Under the pieces are notes generated by a model. It was not told the DNA's origin. It worked only from the letters and a program-made list of their open reading frames with translations, and made no database searches. The translations under genes were made by a program, and so were the position numbers. DNA of 64,000 bases from Variovorax paradoxus (GTDB lineage Bacteria; Pseudomonadota; Gammaproteobacteria; Burkholderiales; Burkholderiaceae_C): the NCBI RefSeq assembly GCF_000834655.1, contig NZ_JXQQ01000069.1, forward strand, positions 37,948 to 101,947, in the 5' to 3' direction. How positions within the stretch are numbered: the first letter of the stretch is position 1; the number at the start of each line of letters is the position of its first letter. Shown here piece by piece: positions 1 through 8,869 of the stretch.

Positions 1-584
1 GCCTGCCGATCGCCTGCGGCGCGCTCGATGCCGAGGCCGCCGAGGCGCTGCGCACCCGGCTCATCGCCACGCACGACGCGGTGCGCCTGCGCGACGGCGA
101 AGAAACCACCGCCGCCTGGCGCGCTGCGCTGCGGTCCATTGCCTTCGGCGAAACCGGCGCGCCGCTGCTGCGCGGCGTGAGCTGCCGGCTGCTGCTGGAC
201 GATGCGCAGATCGACAGCGACGGCGCCTCGCAGCAGCTCGGCCGCAACCTCTCGGCCGGCGCACCGCCGACCGAGGCGGCCGCGTGGCTCGAAGGTTTTC
301 TCAACCGCAACGCGATGGTGCTGCTGCACGACGAGGCCGTCTGGTGCCTGGTCGACCGGTGGCTCTCGGGGCTCGGCGAAGAGCACTTCGTGCAGGTGCT
401 GCCGCTGGTGCGCCGCAGCTTCGCGGACTTCTCCGGCGCCGACCGCCGCGCGCTCGGCGAGCGTGCCAAGCGTGGCGCGGTCGGCGGCACGCTGCCGTCC
501 GCCGTGGCCGCCGCCGACTGGGACGAAACACGCGCGGTGCTCGCGCTGCCGCTGTTGCGGGAACTGCTGGGAGTGAAGGCATGA
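1..584 (+). CDS. DUF5682-like protein, C-terminal part (5' end outside window)
   Basis: The frame is open from the edge (first full codon at base 3) and stops with TGA at 582-584, so only about the last 193 residues are visible. The segment with FLNRNAMVLLHDEAVW, then VLPLVRRSF and RRALGERA, resembles the C-terminal end of DUF5682 proteins. From family knowledge, DUF5682 genes usually sit beside a MoxR-type AAA ATPase and a VWA protein; a VWA gene does follow here, which supports the call. The biochemical role of the family is not established. The match is from memory of the family, so the name is tentative; the presence of a real coding frame is secure. Confidence 0.6.
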   Translation, partial: LPIACGALDAEAAEALRTRLIATHDAVRLRDGEETTAAWRAALRSIAFGETGAPLLRGVSCRLLLDDAQIDSDGASQQLGRNLSAGAPPTEAAAWLEGFLNRNAMVLLHDEAVWCLVDRWLSGLGEEHFVQVLPLVRRSFADFSGADRRALGERAKRGAVGGTLPSAVAAADWDETRAVLALPLLRELLGVKA

Positions 585-602
585 ACGTCCGCTCTTGCTT
601 CT

Positions 603-707
603 TCTCCCCCCGGCGAGAGGGTCGGGGTGAGGGCGCGGGCCTTCGCACCTGCACCGCCTTCGCTGTCGTCGCTGGCTCTCACCCCCGCCCTCTCCCCAAC
701 GGGAGAG
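603..707. repeat. REP-like imperfect inverted repeat between the DUF5682-like and VWA genes
   Basis: The left arm (about 613-633) contains GAGAGGGTCGGGGTGAGGG and the right arm (about 676-707) contains CTCACCCCCGCCCTCTCC, which is nearly its reverse complement. About 45 bases separate them, so the transcript could form one long hairpin. The GAGAGGG/GGTGAGGG composition is typical of dispersed REP-like palindromes in high-GC proteobacteria. It fills most of the 151-base gap, and the VWA gene has its own GGAGG ribosome site at 725-729 just after it. I see no second copy in this window. Confidence 0.55.
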
Positions 708-735
708 CGAGCAACACGAGCACGGAGGCAACGCC

Positions 736-1947
736 ATGAGCGCGAATCTTCAACACTCCGGCGAAGACGAAGTACTGCCGCCCACCGACCGCCTGCAGCG
801 CTGGCGACTCGTGCTCGGCAGCGAAGCCAATGCCAGCTGCGGCGCCGTCGAAGGCCGCGTGCGCGAGATCGACCAGGCGCTCGCCGCGCTCTACGAAGCC
901 GACGGCCGGCGCGGCCTCGGGCAGGGTGGCCAGCGTGGCGGCCGCGGCGATTCGGCGCCCAGCGTGGCGCGCTGGCTCGGCGACATCCGCAAGTACTTTC
1001 CGAGCCAGGTCGTGCAGGTGATGCAGCGCGACGCGATGGAGCGGCTCAACCTGCGCCAGATGCTGCTGCAGCCCGAGATGCTGGAGAACGCGCAGCCCGA
1101 CGTGCACCTGGTGGCCAATCTCGTGGCGCTCTCCAGCGTGATCCCGGCCGGCACCAAGGACACCGCGCGCGCCGTGGTGCGCAAGGTGGTCGACGAGCTC
1201 ATGAAGAAGCTGGAGGAGCCGATGCGCAGCGCCGTGAGCGGCGCGCTCAACCGCAGCCAGCGCAACCGGCGCCCGCGCCACTCCGAGATCGACTGGAACC
1301 GCACCATCCGCGCCAACCTGCGCCACTGGCAGCCCGAATACCGCACCGTGGTGCCGCAGACGCTGGTCGGCTACGGCCGCAAGGCCCGCCAGCCGCAGCG
1401 CGAGGTGATCCTGTGCATCGACCAGAGCGGCTCGATGGCCGCCTCGGTCGTCTACTCGAGCATCTTCGGCGCGGTCATGGCGAGCCTGCCCGCGGTGGCG
1501 ACGAAGCTCGTGGTGTTCGACACCGCCGTGGTCGACATGACCGAGCAGCTTCAGGACCCGGTGGACCTGCTGTTCGGCGTGCAGCTGGGCGGCGGCACCG
1601 ACATCAACGGCGCCGTCGGCTACTGCCAGACCCTGGTGCGCGAGCCGCGCAACACCATCCTCATCCTGATCTCCGACCTCTACGAAGGCGGCGTGGAAGA
1701 CGGCCTGCTGCGCCGCGCCAACGAGCTGGTCGAAGCCGGCGTGCAGTTCATCGCGCTGCTGGCACTCAGCGACGAGGGCGCGCCCGCCTACGACCGCGAC
1801 CTGGCCGCCAAGCTCGCGGCGCTCGGCGTGCCGTCGTTCGCGTGCACGCCCGATGCGTTCCCGGGGCTCATGGCCGCCGCGATCAAGCGCGAAGACGTCG
1901 CGACATGGGCCGCAGGCCAGGGCCTGAAGACCAGCCGCGCGGCATGA
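736..1947 (+). CDS. VWA domain-containing protein (CoxE-like)
   Basis: A 403-residue cytoplasmic protein with no signal peptide. The C-terminal half is a von Willebrand factor A domain: the MIDAS motif DQSGS lies at residues 229-233 after the strand REVILCI, and a GGGTDI element carries the later metal-site Thr/Asp near residue 288. The N-terminal 200 residues are helical and contain a Gly/Arg-rich linker around residues 57-72. In known families such CoxE/MoxR-linked VWA proteins work with AAA ATPases in metallocofactor insertion or protein remodelling; the ATPase is presumably upstream of the window. Start chosen for the GGAGG site at 725-729. Confidence 0.85.
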   Translation: MSANLQHSGEDEVLPPTDRLQRWRLVLGSEANASCGAVEGRVREIDQALAALYEADGRRGLGQGGQRGGRGDSAPSVARWLGDIRKYFPSQVVQVMQRDAMERLNLRQMLLQPEMLENAQPDVHLVANLVALSSVIPAGTKDTARAVVRKVVDELMKKLEEPMRSAVSGALNRSQRNRRPRHSEIDWNRTIRANLRHWQPEYRTVVPQTLVGYGRKARQPQREVILCIDQSGSMAASVVYSSIFGAVMASLPAVATKLVVFDTAVVDMTEQLQDPVDLLFGVQLGGGTDINGAVGYCQTLVREPRNTILILISDLYEGGVEDGLLRRANELVEAGVQFIALLALSDEGAPAYDRDLAAKLAALGVPSFACTPDAFPGLMAAAIKREDVATWAAGQGLKTSRAA

Positions 1948-3011
1948 CCATGTTCGCCCCCAGGCTTCGCGCACTTCGTGTCGCTTCGCCTGCCCCCTCG
2001 CCGGGGGCAACACCCGTGGCCCGGCGGAGCCGGTTCCACGGGGTTCTGCGAAGGGGGCTCACGGCGTTCGCCGTTGCCGTGGCATCGATCACGGCTGCGC
2101 ATGCGCAACGCGACTTTCCGGCCCGGCCGATCCGCTGGATCGTGCCGTACCCCGCGGGCGCCATCGCCGATGTCGTCGCTCGCACCATCGGCACCCAGCT
2201 GGCCATCGACACGGGCCAGCCGGTGCAGATCGAGAACCGCGCCGGCGGCAACACCGCGCTCGGCGCGATCGAGGCGGCGCGCGCGCCGGCCGATGGCTAC
2301 ACGGTGCTCTCGGCCGACAACGGCACGCTGGTGTTCAACCCGGCGCTCTACCGCAACCTCAGCTACAACCCGGCGCGTGACTTCGTGCCGGTCACGCTGC
2401 TCGCCCGATTGCCGATGGTGCTGCTGGTCGGCCCGGCCAGCGGCGTGAAGGACGCGCGCGCCTTCGTCGCGGATGCCCGGGCCTTTCCCGGCAAGGTGAG
2501 CTACGCCTCCGCCGGCACCGGCACGCCGCAGCACCTGGCAATGGAACTGCTTCAGCGGCAGGCCGGGCTGCGCATGGTGCATGTGCCCTACCGGGGCGCC
2601 GCGCCCGCGCTGGCAGACCTGGCGGGCGGCCAGCTGCCCGCGATGATGAGCGATCTGGCCGCGGCCAACCGCTTCATCCAGAGCGGCAAGGCGCGCGCAC
2701 TGGCGGTCGCCAACGCCACGCGCCTGCCGCAGCTGCCCGCAGTGCCCACCTTCGCGGAACTGGGGCTGCCGCGGGTCGAGGCCGCCGCGCTCATGGGCCT
2801 GGCGGTGCCGGCGAGCACGCCGCCCGAACTGGTGGCGCGGCTGCAGCAGGCGGTGGCCAGCGCCATCCACAACCCGGCGGTGCTGCGCAAGCTCGCCGAG
2901 TCCGGCGTCGAGCCGGTGGGCAGCACGCCGGCGCAGTTCGAGGCGCTCGTCGGCGACGAGACGGCGCGCTGGCATCCGCTGATCAAGAGCCTCAGCCTGT
3001 CTCTCGACTGA
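1944..3011 (+). CDS. Bug/TctC-type tripartite tricarboxylate transporter substrate-binding protein
   Basis: Periplasmic solute-binding protein of the Bug family. The mature part starts near QRDFPARPIRWIVPYPAG and holds the usual Bug landmarks: IENRAGGNTALGA, the ADGYTVL element and VPYRGAAPALADL. A hydrophobic segment ending TAAHAQ is the signal peptide. The ATG at 1944 overlaps the VWA stop (ATGA), and the first about 35 codons are encoded by element A, giving an abnormally long Arg/Pro-rich n-region before the hydrophobic core; no good ATG or GTG lies closer. No TctA/TctB membrane genes are nearby, which is common for Bug proteins in Burkholderiales. The ligand is unknown. Confidence 0.85.
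   Translation: MTMFAPRLRALRVASPAPSPGATPVARRSRFHGVLRRGLTAFAVAVASITAAHAQRDFPARPIRWIVPYPAGAIADVVARTIGTQLAIDTGQPVQIENRAGGNTALGAIEAARAPADGYTVLSADNGTLVFNPALYRNLSYNPARDFVPVTLLARLPMVLLVGPASGVKDARAFVADARAFPGKVSYASAGTGTPQHLAMELLQRQAGLRMVHVPYRGAAPALADLAGGQLPAMMSDLAAANRFIQSGKARALAVANATRLPQLPAVPTFAELGLPRVEAAALMGLAVPASTPPELVARLQQAVASAIHNPAVLRKLAESGVEPVGSTPAQFEALVGDETARWHPLIKSLSLSLD
1954..2047 (+). repeat. Element A, copy 1 (read through by the downstream gene)
   Basis: Begins with CGCCCCCAGGCTTCGCGC followed by ACTTCGTGTCGCT, seven bases after the VWA stop codon and on the same strand. The 3' half has the GGCCCGG...GCCGG hairpin flanked by GTGG/CCAC shared by the family (other copies at 19336, 42181, 44516, 52438 and 53763; remnant at 30325). 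This copy is unusual because the following solute-binding protein gene appears to start before it (ATG 1944) and to translate through it. Confidence 0.85.
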
Positions 3012-3179
3012 TCAAGAAACAGGCAATGTTTCAGCCCGCTTTACGGGGCCTTTGCCAGAACTTTGCGCGGGCGTGCCGCCGTTCTCACGCTGGACTAAGA
3101 GTGCCTGCCTAGATTGGCGCATCGCACATGGAAGGTCACGCAGACGGGTTGCACGGGCAGGCCGGCTGGCACCCAGTCA

Positions 3180-4835
3180 ATGACAACCCGCCGGTTCAAT
3201 CACGTCATCTTCGCGGACGATTTCTTTCGCTCCGCCGCCAACGGTCTTGCCTACCACGCCGCGAACCGGCGATTCTTGCGGGGCTTCTTCGATTCCACCC
3301 TCGGCCGCCTGGGCCTGCCCGTGCGCGAGGTGGCGCCGCTGGAGGGCGGCGGCCGCATCGACGTGGCGCGCCTCATGGCCCGGCTCGACCTGCCCGCGAC
3401 GCCCGCCGGCTGGGCCCGCGCCTGCATCGCCGACCTGCTGCCCGTGCATGGCCGGGACGGCATGCCGGCCTTCGACCCCGGCTGCCTGGTGATCGGCTGG
3501 GGCCTCACGCCCGCGCTGCAGCACTGCATTGCGCGCAGCGGCGCGAGCTACCTGGACATCGAGATCGATCCGCGCCGCTTCACCGAGCACCTTCACTTCT
3601 GCGCGCGCACGAACGATCCGGTCATCGCCGCGGCGCTGCGGGGGCGCCGCGTCGATGAAGAGGTGTTCTGGAACCACGCGGCCGCGCTCAAGGGCCGCTT
3701 CGCGCGGCACGGCGCGACGGCGCTGTTCGATCCGCGGCTTCGCATCGGGCTCTTCTTCGGCCAGAGCCTGGTCGACCTGTCGCTCGTGAGCGGCGGGCGC
3801 ACGATGCACCCGGCGAGCGTCGTTGCGCCGCTGCGCGACCTCGCGCGCAGCGTCGACCTGCTGGTCATCAAGCCGCATCCGTACGAGCCCGCTCTGCACG
3901 ATCTCGCGCCGCTCGCGCGGGCCATTCCCAACGTGGCGTGGACCGAGGAGAACACTTATGCGCTGCTGTCGGCAGCCAACGTGCACTTCGCGGCCAGCCT
4001 GTCGTCGAGCGTGCTCACCGAGGCGCGCTACTTCCGCAAGCCCGCGCATGCGCTGATTCGTGCCGACCGCAACGCGGCGGGGCAATTGCCGGTGGCCTGC
4101 TCGGAATGGATACCCGTTGGTCCCGAACTCGGCGCGATGGATTTCATGACCGCCATCGGCGGCACCGATGGCGCGGCACCCCGCCAATTCTCCGCGTGGC
4201 CCGCCACGGCCATCGACCGGGCCTTCACGACCCGCTGGGGTTTCGACGAACAGAGCCGCGGCCTTCACGACGTGGCCGAACTGCAGCTGAGCCGCCCCTA
4301 CCTGTTCCACCCCGGAAGCCCCGCCGCCGGCTGGCTGAGCCAGGGCTGGGCGCCGCTCGATGCCCAGGGCGCGAGAAGCGCCGGCGAGCTGGCGTGCCTA
4401 GTGATCCCCTTGCCGTCGCTGTCGGATTCGCCTTCGCACCGGCAGCCGCATCGCCTCGAAGTGCGCATCGACTTGCGCAGCCACCTGAAGACCACGAGCG
4501 TGCATGCGATGCTCGACGGCGTGGTGCTGCCCGCCTCCTGCACCACGGGCGCCAAGCGGCGCAGCCTGGTGTTCGAGGTGCAGCCCACGGCGGGAAGGAA
4601 GTGCCTGGTATTGCAGTTCGTGGTGACCGATGCGGGCCGCGGCAACGGGCGCCGCGCGCTCGCCAGGCCCGGCTTCACGCTCAGGAGACTGCAGGTGTCG
4701 CTGCGCACGGCGCGGGGCGTGGCCGCGATGCCGCCGCAGGTTTCGTCGGCGCAGTGGTCCGAGATGCGGCCTCTGCGCGCGCTGGCCCGCGTGTTCCGCG
4801 CGCTGCGCGATTCGGCGCGCGGCGTAACCGGCTAG
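3180..4835 (+). CDS. Putative GT-B-fold capsule-synthesis-like protein
   Basis: About 551 residues, cytoplasmic. The central region has the pattern of capsular polysaccharide proteins of the KpsC/KpsS type: a strand followed by LLVIKPHPYEP, then a stretch NVAWTEENTYALLSAANV and a Ser-rich LSSSVLTEA element resembling a sugar-nucleotide site. The C-terminal 170 residues look like a separate beta-rich domain. The frame is open further upstream only through a TTG at 3114; ATG 3180 is preferred, although neither has a clear ribosome site. The gene ends base-to-base against the convergent glycosyltransferase gene at 4836. It probably belongs to the surface-glycan cluster; the donor and product cannot be read from the sequence. 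Confidence 0.6.
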   Translation: MTTRRFNHVIFADDFFRSAANGLAYHAANRRFLRGFFDSTLGRLGLPVREVAPLEGGGRIDVARLMARLDLPATPAGWARACIADLLPVHGRDGMPAFDPGCLVIGWGLTPALQHCIARSGASYLDIEIDPRRFTEHLHFCARTNDPVIAAALRGRRVDEEVFWNHAAALKGRFARHGATALFDPRLRIGLFFGQSLVDLSLVSGGRTMHPASVVAPLRDLARSVDLLVIKPHPYEPALHDLAPLARAIPNVAWTEENTYALLSAANVHFAASLSSSVLTEARYFRKPAHALIRADRNAAGQLPVACSEWIPVGPELGAMDFMTAIGGTDGAAPRQFSAWPATAIDRAFTTRWGFDEQSRGLHDVAELQLSRPYLFHPGSPAAGWLSQGWAPLDAQGARSAGELACLVIPLPSLSDSPSHRQPHRLEVRIDLRSHLKTTSVHAMLDGVVLPASCTTGAKRRSLVFEVQPTAGRKCLVLQFVVTDAGRGNGRRALARPGFTLRRLQVSLRTARGVAAMPPQVSSAQWSEMRPLRALARVFRALRDSARGVTG

Positions 4836-5990
4836 TCACCGGGAAGGTTGGGCAGGTCGGGCAGGTTGGGCCGCTGCAGCGAGGCTGTAGAGCAGCACCG
4901 TCCATTGCTGCAGGCGTGCGATGGCGGCCTCGCGCCCCTTCTGGGCGGCCTGCGGCCCGTTGCCGTTGTCGGCCAGCGCGAGCAGCTCGCTCGCGGCCGT
5001 CGCCACGGCCTGCGCGAAATCCCCGGTGCGGCCCTGCCACACCACGGTGCGGTGGTGCAGGCCCAGTTGCGCGGCGCGCTGCGCATTGATCGCCTGCTCG
5101 GGCTGGTCGGTCAGGAGCAGCAGGATGGGCTTGCGATACACCGCCGCGATCGACAGCGCCGCCATGCCGGGCGCCGAGACGATGAAGGCACTGCGCGCGG
5201 CCATCTCGATCCAGTGCTCGTCCTGCGCGTGCCAGCCCGCGCGCTGCGCATAGCCCTCGCCGACCAGATGCGCCGGCACGCGCGCATCGGCCAGCCCGCG
5301 CTCCAGGCCGTCGGCCAGCCCGGACTCTTCGAAGTGGGGATTCAGGTACACCGCGGCCTGCGGCGCGAGGTCGTCATGCGCTTCGGTGTCGGCGCCCATC
5401 ACGGCCACCGGCGTGGCGAGCCGGTGCGCGCCGCGGCCGTCGTTCTGCGGCTCGCCGTAGGCGAAATCGTGCGCGATGCGCGCGCGGCTGCGGTCGATCT
5501 GCCACGCGACGATGCGGGCGAAGATGCCCGCCATCCACGCCGGCATGCGTCCGCTGAAATTGCTCTGGAGCGCATGCCGCAGGCTCGCGCCGTACACGTG
5601 CACCACCTTGCGCCGCCAGCCGGGCATCCAGCCCATGAAGAGCAGCGCGGGATGGAAGGAGTCGTTCACCACCAGGTCCGCATCGCGGAACCACGCGCGC
5701 AGCCGCAGGATGTCGCGCAGCATGCGCCCGGGGCGGAACATGTAGTGCGCCACGTTGCGGTCGGTCTCGCGGCGCAGCATGTTCTGCTCGCGGTCGAACT
5801 GCACCGCGTAGTGGCGCGAGAGCACCGGCGCCTCGATGCCGAAGCCTGCGAGAAAGCGCGCGCCCTCGTCGGAGGTGGTGAGCACCTGCACGCTCGCACC
5901 CGCGGCGCGCAGCGCATGCGCGACGAGCTGCGCGCGCATCAGGTGGCCGCGCGCATCCGCGGTCGCGAGGTAGACGATGCGCGGCGGCAT
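4836..5990 (-). CDS. Glycosyltransferase, GT-B fold (MurG/UGT-like)
   Basis: A 384-residue protein. The N-terminus, RIVYLATADARGHLMRAQ, is the first Rossmann strand of a GT-B enzyme with a Gly-His pair typical of the acceptor site. The C-terminal domain has FIVSAPGMAALSIAAVYRKP followed by a Gln/Glu/Asn-bearing DQPEQAINA segment, the usual nucleotide-sugar region of GT28/UGT-like enzymes. It is the last gene of a co-directional minus-strand set, starting 8 bases after the ferritin-like gene stops. It probably adds a sugar to a lipid or polysaccharide acceptor in the cytoplasm; the substrate is unknown. Confidence 0.75.
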   Translation of the reverse strand: MPPRIVYLATADARGHLMRAQLVAHALRAAGASVQVLTTSDEGARFLAGFGIEAPVLSRHYAVQFDREQNMLRRETDRNVAHYMFRPGRMLRDILRLRAWFRDADLVVNDSFHPALLFMGWMPGWRRKVVHVYGASLRHALQSNFSGRMPAWMAGIFARIVAWQIDRSRARIAHDFAYGEPQNDGRGAHRLATPVAVMGADTEAHDDLAPQAAVYLNPHFEESGLADGLERGLADARVPAHLVGEGYAQRAGWHAQDEHWIEMAARSAFIVSAPGMAALSIAAVYRKPILLLLTDQPEQAINAQRAAQLGLHHRTVVWQGRTGDFAQAVATAASELLALADNGNGPQAAQKGREAAIARLQQWTVLLYSLAAAAQPARPAQPSR

Positions 5991-5998
5991 CGATCGGC

Positions 5999-6760
5999 TC
6001 AGGCGGCCACCGGCCGTGCGCTGCCGGGACGCAGGCGCAAGGCCAGGCCGGCCGCGTACATGCCCAGCGCGCCGGTGACGCCGAAGCCGCGCTCGGTGTC
6101 GCGCACCTCGTGCATCAGCCGTGCAAGCTGTGCTTCTTCGTGCGGCGCAACGCAGCGCTGCAGCGTGTGGCTGCACAGGCGGATGTGCCGGTCTTCGTCG
6201 GCCAGCACGCGCGTGAGCAACGGGTGCAGCGCGTGCCGCGGGCCGATCAGCGCGCAATGGCGCTGCAGGATGCGCGAGGCCATCTGCTCGGCCGCAAGGC
6301 CGATGGCATAGGCCGGCACGAGCCCGCCGTGCGCGAAGTGCGGCGCGTGGCGCTGGATGAGACGCTGCCAGCGTGCGAGCTTGCGCCGGCTCAGCCAGTC
6401 GGGCTGCGGTGCCTCTTCCGGCGATGCGGCGGCCTGTGCGGTGCCGCCGCGTTCGACGATGGCATCGGCGAAGAGGCGCGCATGCAGCTGTTCGTCGGCC
6501 AGGTGCTGGTCGAGCTGGCGCGTGAGCCACTCGGGGGCGCTCGTGCGCAGCTCGCGCTGCAGCGCCTGCTCGGACGATTCCTCGCCGACGAGGTACAGGC
6601 GCAGCAGCATCACCTCGCCCGCGCGGCTCGCGTGCATCTGGCGCAGGGCGGCGCGCTTGATGTGATGCACCAGCCGCGCCTGCAGCGCCGGCCAGCCGCG
6701 CAGTCGGGGCGGCGCGAGGCAGCCGAATGCCGCGTTCGCCGGGGAGGTGTCAGCGTCCAT
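5999..6760 (-). CDS. Ferritin-like di-iron protein in the glycan cluster
   Basis: A 253-residue helical protein with a complete set of ferritin-like di-iron ligands: E49 (SRAGEVML), the ExxH pair E90/H93 (DEQLH), E158 (LAAEQM) and the second ExxH pair E189/H192 (DEDRH). This is the four-helix arrangement of di-iron oxidases and hydroxylases or rubrerythrin-like proteins. No haem or rubredoxin domain is present. The start codon overlaps the end of the upstream secreted-protein gene by 11 bases, so translation is probably coupled. Placed between glycosyltransferases, it may oxidise or hydroxylate a glycan-linked substrate or carrier; this is inference, as the reaction cannot be deduced. Confidence 0.7.
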   Translation of the reverse strand: MDADTSPANAAFGCLAPPRLRGWPALQARLVHHIKRAALRQMHASRAGEVMLLRLYLVGEESSEQALQRELRTSAPEWLTRQLDQHLADEQLHARLFADAIVERGGTAQAAASPEEAPQPDWLSRRKLARWQRLIQRHAPHFAHGGLVPAYAIGLAAEQMASRILQRHCALIGPRHALHPLLTRVLADEDRHIRLCSHTLQRCVAPHEEAQLARLMHEVRDTERGFGVTGALGMYAAGLALRLRPGSARPVAA

Positions 6761-7745
6761 CGGCCTTGGCCACCGGCGGCTGCGGCTGCTGTTGTTGCCA
6801 GCCGAGCACGAGGCCGATGAAACTGCCCTGCAGGAACGCGCGCGCCGATGCGTCGGCGCCGGCGAACTCGCGCTGCTGGCCGTCGTAGCGCACGTAGCCC
6901 TTGCCGCCCGCGGCGCCGAGCACGAGCTTCTCGTTCTTGCGGAAGCCGCGCTGCATCAAAGGCTGCAGCAGCGACTGCGATTCGAGGCCGTAGAGGAACA
7001 GGTCGCGCTGCACCACCTGGCGCGGGATCTGCCCGCTCAGCGCCTGCAGCTCCAGCGACCAGTTGCCTTGCCGCATCGCCTCGGAAAGTTCACTGCCCTT
7101 GGCCGCAGGCGCGCGGAAACGCGCGCGCGCCACCGACTTGGAGGCGCGGCTCAAACCCAGGCCGACGGTGATGTCCGCATCGGTGGCGCCGCCGGTCCGG
7201 TTGTCCTGCACCTGCACGATCTCGTTGGCGAGCCGCGCGGCGATCGATGGCTTGGAAAGCGTCTCGCTGATCTGCGCCGGGGTGAACACCACGCGCTCGG
7301 CACTTCCCTCGATCACCACGACCTGGTACGGATCGATCTTGATGTCGCTGAACTCGCCGCCGACGGGCGAATGCGCGTGGCTGCTCACCGACCACTCGTT
7401 GCCCGAGCGGCTCAGGAGCGCGTGGAAGGTCAGCGGCACGCGCTGGCCGTTGCCGCGCGACTGGCCCGAGCCCTGCAGCAGCACGTCGCCCACGATGGTC
7501 TTCTCGCCGTAGATGCGCGGGTTGGCGAAGCGGATGGTGTGCGCGGCGCCGTCGAACGCGGCGCGCGTGTCGGCATCGTCCAGCGCGAGACGGTTGCACT
7601 CGTTGGCGGGGCCCGCGAGCGCGGAGAAGGGGCAGCCGCTGTCGGACCTGAAGTTGAAGACGCCGCGGCCGGCGAAATCGGCGGCGCCCGCCGTGGCGCA
7701 CGCGCCGGCCAGCACGAGCAGGCTAAAGATGTTTTTCTTGTTCAT
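6750..7745 (-). CDS. Secreted protein of unknown function, glycan cluster
   Basis: A 331-residue protein with a clear Sec signal peptide (MNKKNIFSLLVLAG then ACATAGAA, cleavage near residue 21), so it acts in the periplasm or outside. Two Cys (CPF and ECN, about residues 38 and 49 of the precursor) could form a disulfide. The mature part is beta-rich without a family I recognise, and ends with a Gln/Pro-rich tail (QQQQPQPP). Its ATG overlaps the stop of the GT2 gene by ATGA and its 3' end overlaps the ferritin-like gene by 11 bases: three genes read as one coupled unit. A structural or surface role tied to the glycan is plausible but unproven. Confidence 0.6.
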   Translation of the reverse strand: MNKKNIFSLLVLAGACATAGAADFAGRGVFNFRSDSGCPFSALAGPANECNRLALDDADTRAAFDGAAHTIRFANPRIYGEKTIVGDVLLQGSGQSRGNGQRVPLTFHALLSRSGNEWSVSSHAHSPVGGEFSDIKIDPYQVVVIEGSAERVVFTPAQISETLSKPSIAARLANEIVQVQDNRTGGATDADITVGLGLSRASKSVARARFRAPAAKGSELSEAMRQGNWSLELQALSGQIPRQVVQRDLFLYGLESQSLLQPLMQRGFRKNEKLVLGAAGGKGYVRYDGQQREFAGADASARAFLQGSFIGLVLGWQQQQPQPPVAKADGR

Positions 7746-8773
7746 GTCGGGCGATGGTAGGAAAGCGCCTGGGCGTCCGCGTTCGTGCGGCCCGTGGTGT
7801 GCAGGCCGATGCCGCGCGCGAACGCGCCCAGCATGTCGATGGCCGAGAAGCCCAGGATCAACGCCACGCCCGCGAGCCAGCGCAGGCCCCGCAGGGGCGG
7901 CAGGTCCTGGTGATTGAGCGCGCGCACGCTGAAGCCCAGCCGCGTGAACAGCACGCACAGCGGCCCGATCGGCCCGCTCCTGGCAAGCCACTGCCAGCGC
8001 GCCGACACGTAGCTGCGCAAGAGGTGCGGCGTGAGCGAATAGGTGTCCTGCCCGCGCATCCAGCGCAGCTTGAGCGCTTCGGCGCGCGTGTCGGGCAGCC
8101 GGTGCTCGGTGTGGGCCGCGGCCGCGTAGTGGATGGGCACGTTGGCGGCCTTCAGGCGCATGCCCAGCACCTGGCAGTGCGCGCGGTACACGCCGTCGAG
8201 CGCCTGGTAGCTGTGCTGCTCGAACACGTCGCGGCGAAAGGCCACGTTGTTCGCGTAGAAGTTGCTCGTGGCGCCCGCATGGTCGGCGTTGGGGAAATAC
8301 ATGAAGTCGATGGTGGTGAGCGCGGTGCCGACGATGCTGTCCGCGTAGCTCGTGCGGCCGGCCACCACAGCGGGCGCATCGGCACCGCGCGTGAAGGGCG
8401 TGAGCATCTGCAGCAGCCAGTCGTCGGCGGGCAGGCAGTCGGCATCGGCGAACACCACGTGGTCGCAGCGCGCCGCATCGGTGGCCGCGAAGCCGACGTT
8501 CTTGGCGTCGTAGTAGCCGGTGGCGGCGTCGATGCGCACGAAGTCGATGGGTCGGCCCGCCAGCGCCGTGACGGCTTCGCACGATGCGGCGCTCAGGCCG
8601 TCGTGCGTGATGACCACCTGGGCCAGGGCCGTGAGCGGCACCTGCTGCTTCGCCAGCAGGGCGATGAGGCGCTGCAGGCTGGTGCTCGCGGCGGCCTCGG
8701 CATCCGCTCCGCCGCGCAGGTTGTTGGTCTCCAGGACCAGCGCGCAACGCGCGGCAACTTGATCGGGCATCAT
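7742..8773 (-). CDS. Glycosyltransferase family 2
   Basis: About 343 residues from the ATG at 8773, which has an AGGA site 7 bases upstream; an ATG at 8812 would add 13 residues. The N-terminal half is a GT-A fold with LVLETNNLRGG, a VVITHDG strand and the metal-binding DADC at about residues 110-113; the acceptor region follows. The C-terminal 60 residues contain hydrophobic helices that may anchor it to the inner membrane. It is the first gene of the minus-strand set GT2 - secreted protein - ferritin-like - GT-B, linked by overlaps. It most likely transfers a nucleotide-activated sugar onto a lipid-linked glycan. Confidence 0.8.
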   Translation of the reverse strand: MMPDQVAARCALVLETNNLRGGADAEAAASTSLQRLIALLAKQQVPLTALAQVVITHDGLSAASCEAVTALAGRPIDFVRIDAATGYYDAKNVGFAATDAARCDHVVFADADCLPADDWLLQMLTPFTRGADAPAVVAGRTSYADSIVGTALTTIDFMYFPNADHAGATSNFYANNVAFRRDVFEQHSYQALDGVYRAHCQVLGMRLKAANVPIHYAAAAHTEHRLPDTRAEALKLRWMRGQDTYSLTPHLLRSYVSARWQWLARSGPIGPLCVLFTRLGFSVRALNHQDLPPLRGLRWLAGVALILGFSAIDMLGAFARGIGLHTTGRTNADAQALSYHRPT

Positions 8774-8869
8774 CGAATTTTCCTGTCCGGACATTGTTTT
8801 GAAGGCTTGCATCCTGCTTTTATCTCACAACCGCCGCCGCTGCCAGTGCCTTGAGAGAGGGGTGCGCGC

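Noticed and set aside
4848..6311. 487-codon frame on the plus strand opposite the glycosyltransferase and ferritin-like genes
   Set aside because: Arg/His/Ala-rich composition without motifs, fully antisense to two recognised genes.
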